Assembly (NCBI GenBank): GCA_028819235.1
Contig: JAPPMC010000075.1
Coordinates: 1-39,375 of the forward strand
Length of the DNA: 39,375 nucleotides
Direction of reading: 5' to 3'
DNA from: Bryobacterales bacterium
GTDB lineage: Bacteria; Acidobacteriota; Terriglobia; Bryobacterales; UBA6623
This document shows positions 35,080-39,375 of the stretch, in pieces. A model generated the notes under the pieces. That model was given only the letters and a program-made list of their open reading frames with translations. It searched no databases and was not told where the DNA came from. Each line of letters begins with the position of its first letter. The stretch's first letter is position 1. The position numbers and the translations under genes were made by a program.

Positions 35080-35703
35080 CGGCTGGGTGCGCCTCTCTGT
35101 TCGCGCGAGTGGCCTGGCCCAGAGCCATCTCGGGGATCGCAGATGTCTACGAAGACCCGAACCCGGACTGAGGACGAGTCCGCCGAACCGGTCCACGGGA
35201 TTCGATCTTCAGAGGCTGGCCATCTGCAACTATGCCATTGGCCGTTGGCCTGAAGTGGGCCCGAGCCCAAGCCTGATGCTACCAGCCTAAGAGAGCCCCG
35301 GCACTACGCCGGGGTACATCCGATCCCGCTTCGAATGGCGCCGAGCCCACCGCCGACACGCCCCTTTCCTCGCCCGGTCCGCACAGGGCTCGGCAGCGTA
35401 AGTGAAGGATCTGGCGACCCTGCTCGCTCGTTCCTTGGTCAGCGGCCCGGCCTTGAGACCGTCTCAGCGGTGCAGATCTCTACCGTTCACAACGGCCCTC
35501 CCGACCGCGACACCCAGATGCGTCGGCTAGGGAGGAGATCTCTCGCACGGGCCGGAGGGGGGAACCGAGGCTGGCGCTCGCATCTGCCGTGCCGCCGAAG
35601 ACTACAATCCAAGAGTTGACGGGGATACCGCCGACGTCACCCGCGGCGCAGTCGGCGGCACGCCGTTCTCGGCAGACCGCGCGGAACGGCGAGACTCGCT
35701 TGC
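35080..35703. other. Divergent intergenic region of about 620 bp
   Basis: Lies between the divergent TonB receptor and zinc-ribbon/TPR genes, so it should hold both promoters. Apart from the GC-rich hairpin at 35296-35314 I recognise no coding frame, RNA or binding site. A TTGACG at about 35616 lacks a convincing -10 partner. Confidence 0.4.
35296..35314. other. Perfect GC-rich hairpin in divergent intergenic region
   Basis: CCCCGGC (35296-35302), a five-base ACTAC loop, then GCCGGGG (35308-35314): a perfect 7-bp stem. Neither strand has a following T-run, so it is not a standard intrinsic terminator. It could be an operator, a repetitive-palindrome unit or a chance palindrome. Confidence 0.4.
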
Positions 35704-36912
35704 ATGGCTCGGGAACGTTTTCAGTGCAGCATCTGTAGCCGGGAGATTGCCCACCCGGGTGTGGAGTGCCCGTACTGCAGGGCGCAAGCGGCGATCGCGG
35801 AAGGGGCCACACCTCGCATCCTGATAGCGGTCTTTGCCGCGATGGCTGCGGTCTTCGCTTTGACATCGCTGTACACCCAATCGTTCAAGAGCCTGAGGTC
35901 GGGGCGCGGGGAGGCACACTATGTCAGGGCCAGCGCGCTTCTGGCCCAAGGCCTTTACGAACAGGCGATCCGTGAATTCCGCGACGCGCTGGGCTTTGCC
36001 AGGGAGGAGCCGGAGTACCGGCTCGGGCTCGCCCAGGCCCTGTTTCGCGCGGGCCGCTACTCGGAAGCGGAAGCCTACCTCGGCCAGCTGCGCGGGGCAG
36101 ACCCGACGTCGGGCATCGTGAACCTGTTGCTGGCACGGCTTGCGGCGGCGGACGGCCGGGTCGACGAAGCCGTGTCTCACTTCCGAACTGCTATCCGGGG
36201 GCAATGGGAAGACGGCGACGCTCAGCGGCGGCTCGCGCTGCGCTTCGAGCTCGTGCAACTGCTGCTGGACCACGACCGTCGTCAGCAACTGACGGCAGAG
36301 CTGCTGGACCTGGAGGAGACCCTGCCGGACCATCGGCCGACGCGGCACCGAGTCGCCTCGCTGATGTTGAGGGTGGGCCTCTTCGGCCGGGCATCGGGAC
36401 TGTACAGGTCACTTCTCTACGACGATCCCGCGGACCGGGTCGCGCTGCTCGGACGGGGCGATGCGGAGTTCGAGCTTGGGAACTACCTGACGGCCAGGAC
36501 GCAGTACAACCGTGCCCAAGCGCTCCGCCGGGACGGCCGCACACAGCAGCGGGTAGACCTCTGCAACCAGATTCTCTTGCTCGATCCCACCCGGCGCGGC
36601 ATCACTCTTGCCGAGCGCTTCCGGCGCAGCAAGGTTCTGCTGGAACGTGCGCGGTCGGCGCTGCTCGCGTGCCACAATCCGGCGGGAGACGCGCTCGTAG
36701 GCCCTGTGCCACCCCCGCCCGGAACTCTGGGCGAGGAAATCGAAGCCGCCGAACGTGCGCTCACCGATCCGCGCGCCCGCGCGTCCGTTGAGAGCGTCGA
36801 GGCCAACACCGGACTCGCAGAGCGCATCTGGTCGCATGTGCCTCAGATCTGCGGGGACGAAGTGCCTTCCGACACCCCCCTCCTCGGCGTGATGGCCAAG
36901 CTCGCCAGATGA
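35704..36912 (+). CDS. Zinc-ribbon, membrane-anchored TPR protein
   Basis: A 402-residue protein. An N-terminal zinc ribbon (C8, C11, C22, C25) is followed by one membrane helix (about 38-57) and then five or more tetratricopeptide repeats (about 68-290, e.g. ASALLAQGLYEQAIREFRDA, AQALFRAGRYSEAEAYL, GDAEFELGNYLTARTQYNRA). The C-terminal roughly 110 residues are less regular. The layout suggests a scaffold tethered to the inner membrane, with the ribbon on the cytoplasmic side; partners are not identifiable. Its stop overlaps the start of the CLC gene as ATGA, so the two are translationally coupled and may work together. Start at 35704 fits the ribbon beginning at once. Confidence 0.8.
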   Translation: MARERFQCSICSREIAHPGVECPYCRAQAAIAEGATPRILIAVFAAMAAVFALTSLYTQSFKSLRSGRGEAHYVRASALLAQGLYEQAIREFRDALGFAREEPEYRLGLAQALFRAGRYSEAEAYLGQLRGADPTSGIVNLLLARLAAADGRVDEAVSHFRTAIRGQWEDGDAQRRLALRFELVQLLLDHDRRQQLTAELLDLEETLPDHRPTRHRVASLMLRVGLFGRASGLYRSLLYDDPADRVALLGRGDAEFELGNYLTARTQYNRAQALRRDGRTQQRVDLCNQILLLDPTRRGITLAERFRRSKVLLERARSALLACHNPAGDALVGPVPPPPGTLGEEIEAAERALTDPRARASVESVEANTGLAERIWSHVPQICGDEVPSDTPLLGVMAKLAR

Positions 36913-38654
36913 GGACGATTGCCAGTGCCCTCGCGCACCTGTCCAGCATGGGCAGGGCGGGGCCCGTGTTGGACGAGCCACAGCGATTCCTGCTGCTGTC
37001 GATCGTCATCGGGATCTTTTCGGGCCTCGTGGTGGTCTGCTTCCACATCTCGCTCGAACTCCTCAACTGGGTCACGGTCCACCCGCCAGTACACTCGTCT
37101 TGGTATGTCCTGCCGCTGTGGCCCGCAGCCGGCGGGTTGGCAGCCTACGCCTTGGTGCACTTCGTCGTTCCGACGGCCCGCGGCTCAAGCGTGAACTACA
37201 CCAAGGCGGCCGTGTACGCCTCGGACGGCTACATTTCGTTCCGCGGAGTGCTGGGCAAGTTCGCTAGCTGCACCCTCTCGATCGGAACGGGGAATCCCAT
37301 GGGCCCCGAGGATCCGTCGCTGCAGATGGGTGCGGGCATCGCGTCCCTGCTGGGACGGATCTTCCACCTGACGCGCAACCACATGCGGCTCATCGCCCCG
37401 ATAGGGGCCGCCGCCGGGATCGGCGCCGCGTTCAACACGCCGATCGCGGCCGTGCTGTTCGTGATGGAGGAGGTCGTGTCTGCCTGGAACGCGGGCGTCC
37501 TGGGATCCATCGTGCTCGCGTCCGTGTCCGCGGTGGTCGTGAGCCGATGGTTCTTGGGAGACTCGCCACTGTACACGGTACCGGAGATCGAGACGGGAAC
37601 TTACGCCGGGCTGCTGGCCTACGCCGCGATCGGCGCCAGCGGCGGAACCCTGTCGGCCGTCTTCACCAAGCGCACGGTCCAGCTTCGCGGGAAAGTGCTC
37701 AACCTGCGCGAGCGAACGAGAGTGCTCCTGCCGGCGTTGGCGGGTCTTCTGGCGGGGCTTGCGGGGCTGTTCGCTCCCGAGATTCTTGGGGCGGGCTACC
37801 AATCCGTGGAAGGCGCGCTCCATGACCGCTTCCCTTGGGGATCGATGCTCGCCCTAGCCGCATTGAAGCTGGCGCTCACCGCAGTGTGCTTCAGCTTCGG
37901 GACGCCCGGAGGCCTCTTCGCCCCCACCCTATTTGTTGGGGCCATGCTCGGAGGAGGCTTGGGAGTCATCGCCCAGACTCTCATGCCGGGGTCTTCCGGC
38001 TCTGTTGGAGCTTACGTCCTGGTCGGGATCGGCGCCTTCTTCGCGGGCGTCTTCCGCGCACCGATGACATCCGTGTTCATGGTCTTCGAGCTCAGCGCCA
38101 GCTACACCGTGATCCTGCCCGTGATGATCGCGAACACCGTCGCCTTCTTCGTGGCCCGGCGCCTGGAACCGCGCTCGGTGTTTGAGCTCACGGGGCTTCA
38201 GGACGGACTGGACCTACCTTCGGCCGACACACGCCGCGAGACGCCCGCAATGCACGTCGAGGACGCTATGCAGCGCGGACGGGGACGGGTAGCCGCGTCG
38301 GGAATCACTGTCGAGCAGGCTCTGGGCCGGTTGGCGGAGTCCGAGGAGCGTGCCCTGTTGGTAGAGCTGCGCTATGGCACGTGGCGCTGGATCGGCGAGC
38401 GTCCGGTCCGGCGCGCTGCCTGGATGGGAGAGGGCGAAACCCCTTTGCGAGACACGCAAGGCCTGTTGCCGGTCGTTCGCACCTACCCAGACGTGCCGCT
38501 TGACCAGGCCATGCGCCAGCTAGCGATCTATCCGGTGCTGCCTGTGACAAGCCGTGTCAACCCTAACGCTCTAGTCGGAACGCTCACGCTAGGCGACGTG
38601 CACCGCGCATACGGCATCCTTACGACTGGCCCGTCGGTGGGCGGTCAGGCGTGA
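36909..38654 (+). CDS. CLC-family chloride channel/transporter, CBS-like tail
   Basis: A 581-residue CLC protein with about 10-12 membrane helices (about 25-420) and a cytoplasmic tail (about 445-575) that looks like a degenerate CBS pair. The gating glutamate is conserved as E134, but its motif is GPEDP rather than GREGP. The first filter loop reads GSSVN rather than GSGIP, and a GTGNP precedes the gate. GGLFAPTLFVGA, the third filter segment, is canonical, and FVMEE retains glutamates at the proton-pathway position, favouring an H+-coupled exchanger. Anion preference may differ from chloride. It overlaps the TPR gene by 4 bp and the convergent Tat-exported protein by 10 bp at the 3' end. 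Confidence 0.88.
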   Translation: MRTIASALAHLSSMGRAGPVLDEPQRFLLLSIVIGIFSGLVVVCFHISLELLNWVTVHPPVHSSWYVLPLWPAAGGLAAYALVHFVVPTARGSSVNYTKAAVYASDGYISFRGVLGKFASCTLSIGTGNPMGPEDPSLQMGAGIASLLGRIFHLTRNHMRLIAPIGAAAGIGAAFNTPIAAVLFVMEEVVSAWNAGVLGSIVLASVSAVVVSRWFLGDSPLYTVPEIETGTYAGLLAYAAIGASGGTLSAVFTKRTVQLRGKVLNLRERTRVLLPALAGLLAGLAGLFAPEILGAGYQSVEGALHDRFPWGSMLALAALKLALTAVCFSFGTPGGLFAPTLFVGAMLGGGLGVIAQTLMPGSSGSVGAYVLVGIGAFFAGVFRAPMTSVFMVFELSASYTVILPVMIANTVAFFVARRLEPRSVFELTGLQDGLDLPSADTRRETPAMHVEDAMQRGRGRVAASGITVEQALGRLAESEERALLVELRYGTWRWIGERPVRRAAWMGEGETPLRDTQGLLPVVRTYPDVPLDQAMRQLAIYPVLPVTSRVNPNALVGTLTLGDVHRAYGILTTGPSVGGQA

Positions 38655-39223
38655 CTGTCGTGCTGGCAGGCGTAAGTGGCCGGAACGCCGTGCTTGTTGA
38701 GCTCGGCTATGCCGATCCTTGAGGTGTAGTAGCCCTCTACCGTCAATCGCTTGACGCGCCGGAAGAACTCCGCGCCCGTCTGAAGCTCCGGGTCCTCTCC
38801 GCGGTCCAGATTCTCGAGAATGGCGATCTGATCGGCCTCGTGAAGCGCGACGAAGGGGGCTCCGTGCAGCCGGATGGCGTGCCCGTCAAGCCATCCCAAG
38901 CCCTTTATGAAGCCATGGCCCTTGTCTTCGGCGACATCGTGCAGCATCAGGTCGATGTACTCGTTCACCCTGGCCGCCTTGGCGCCAGGCGTGTCAGTCG
39001 CAGGAATGATCAACTCACTGAGCGCCACTACTGTCTCGTTCTGGTGCGAGTCGAGCAGCAGTGGCTGCCAAGCCTCCTCGCTGGCCGTTGCCTGAGCGGC
39101 CGGGGCCGGGACCGGCGAGATCGTTGTGATCAGCGGGGCCGCCGCGACGGCCCCCGTTCCTCCCAAGGCTGTCTTGAGCAAGTCTCGACGCTGCACGCGC
39201 TGCACCCCCTTGAGTGCCGCCAT
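38645..39223 (-). CDS. Tat-exported gluconate 2-dehydrogenase subunit 3-like protein
   Basis: A 192-residue protein with a twin-arginine signal (QRRDLLKTALGGTGAVAAAP) and a gluconate 2-dehydrogenase subunit 3 domain (about 60-185): LSELIIPATDTPGAKAARVNEYIDLML near the start, then FIKGLGWLD, FFRRVKRLTVEGYYTS and a C-terminal YACQ. Subunit 3 normally escorts a flavin GMC oxidoreductase through the Tat pathway. The gene normally found downstream is absent: here the CLC gene converges and overlaps by 10 bp. The partner might lie beyond the window edge. The ATG at 39223 has no strong ribosome site. Confidence 0.85.
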   Translation of the reverse strand: MAALKGVQRVQRRDLLKTALGGTGAVAAAPLITTISPVPAPAAQATASEEAWQPLLLDSHQNETVVALSELIIPATDTPGAKAARVNEYIDLMLHDVAEDKGHGFIKGLGWLDGHAIRLHGAPFVALHEADQIAILENLDRGEDPELQTGAEFFRRVKRLTVEGYYTSRIGIAELNKHGVPATYACQHDSHA

Positions 39224-39239
39224 TGTACTGGATGCGCCG

Positions 39240-39375
39240 AGCCTCCGCGAAGCGACAAGACGCCCGGGGGCCCGGGCCCCGGCCCCGGGGGGGGGGGGCC
39301 GGCGGGGCGCGGCCGGGGGGGGGGGGGTTTTGTTGGGGGCAAAAACCCCAATAAACCCCCCGGGGACCGGTTTTG
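39240..39375. other. Low-complexity G/C terminus, probable sequencing artefact
   Basis: The last 120 or so bases are runs of C and G (for example twelve consecutive G, then GGGGTTTT-like stretches) quite unlike the rest of the window. No feature is supportable; most likely a poorly resolved contig end. Confidence 0.6.

Overview
The window reads as a GC-rich stretch of a Gram-negative bacterial chromosome. An outer membrane is implied by an LptD-type LPS-assembly protein, a TonB-dependent receptor and several Sec or Tat signal peptides. The mix of Tat-exported Gfo/Idh/MocA oxidoreductase, sulfatase, DUF1080 and ThuA genes, a YhaO/YhaN pair and many decayed transposases is typical of Acidobacteriota (Bryobacterales-like) and some Planctomycetes. 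I favour an Acidobacteriota-like organism, but no rRNA or other marker is present to prove it. Both window ends look like assembly edges: the left ends 49 bp outside a mobile element and the right dissolves into G/C homopolymer-like sequence.

Layout. (1) 50-3502: a complete RIT (recombinase-in-trio) element, three overlapping tyrosine-recombinase genes between 89-bp inverted repeats. On its right it abuts a headless Rpn/YhgA-like nuclease gene (3503-4258), which it probably interrupted. (2) 4469-7699: an M20 metallopeptidase, a six-cysteine membrane protein translationally coupled to a glycerophosphodiester phosphodiesterase, and a divergent zinc-ribbon membrane protein. (3) 7776-11310: a minus-strand operon of Tat-exported oxidoreductase, sulfatase and DUF1080 protein, suited to degrading modified or sulfated glycans. 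(4) 11452-18730: lptD, then the SbcD/SbcC-like pair yhaO-yhaN. (5) 18797-22269: a divergent malate synthase gene between transposon-like fragments. (6) 22563-26695: a large exported beta-propeller plus DUF3604 (PHP-like) protein, divergent from two PepSY-type membrane proteins. (7) 26965-31529: a gene graveyard holding an IS1595 transposase pseudogene, a decapitated DUF5597 glycoside hydrolase, intact ThuA and DUF1080 genes, an istA (IS21) remnant and a coiled-coil tail-anchored protein with a 33-bp repeat. (8) 32236-39223: a TonB receptor, a zinc-ribbon/TPR protein coupled to a CLC channel/transporter with an altered selectivity filter, and a convergent gluconate-2-dehydrogenase-subunit-3-like protein.

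The metabolic theme is scavenging of complex carbohydrates: two DUF1080 proteins, ThuA, a sulfatase, an oxidoreductase, a GH remnant and a TonB receptor. Superimposed is extensive insertion-element turnover. The best defined mobile system is the RIT element, whose inverted repeats each carry three copies of a 13-bp motif. I see no tRNA, rRNA, CRISPR array or riboswitch, and no promoter strong enough to annotate.
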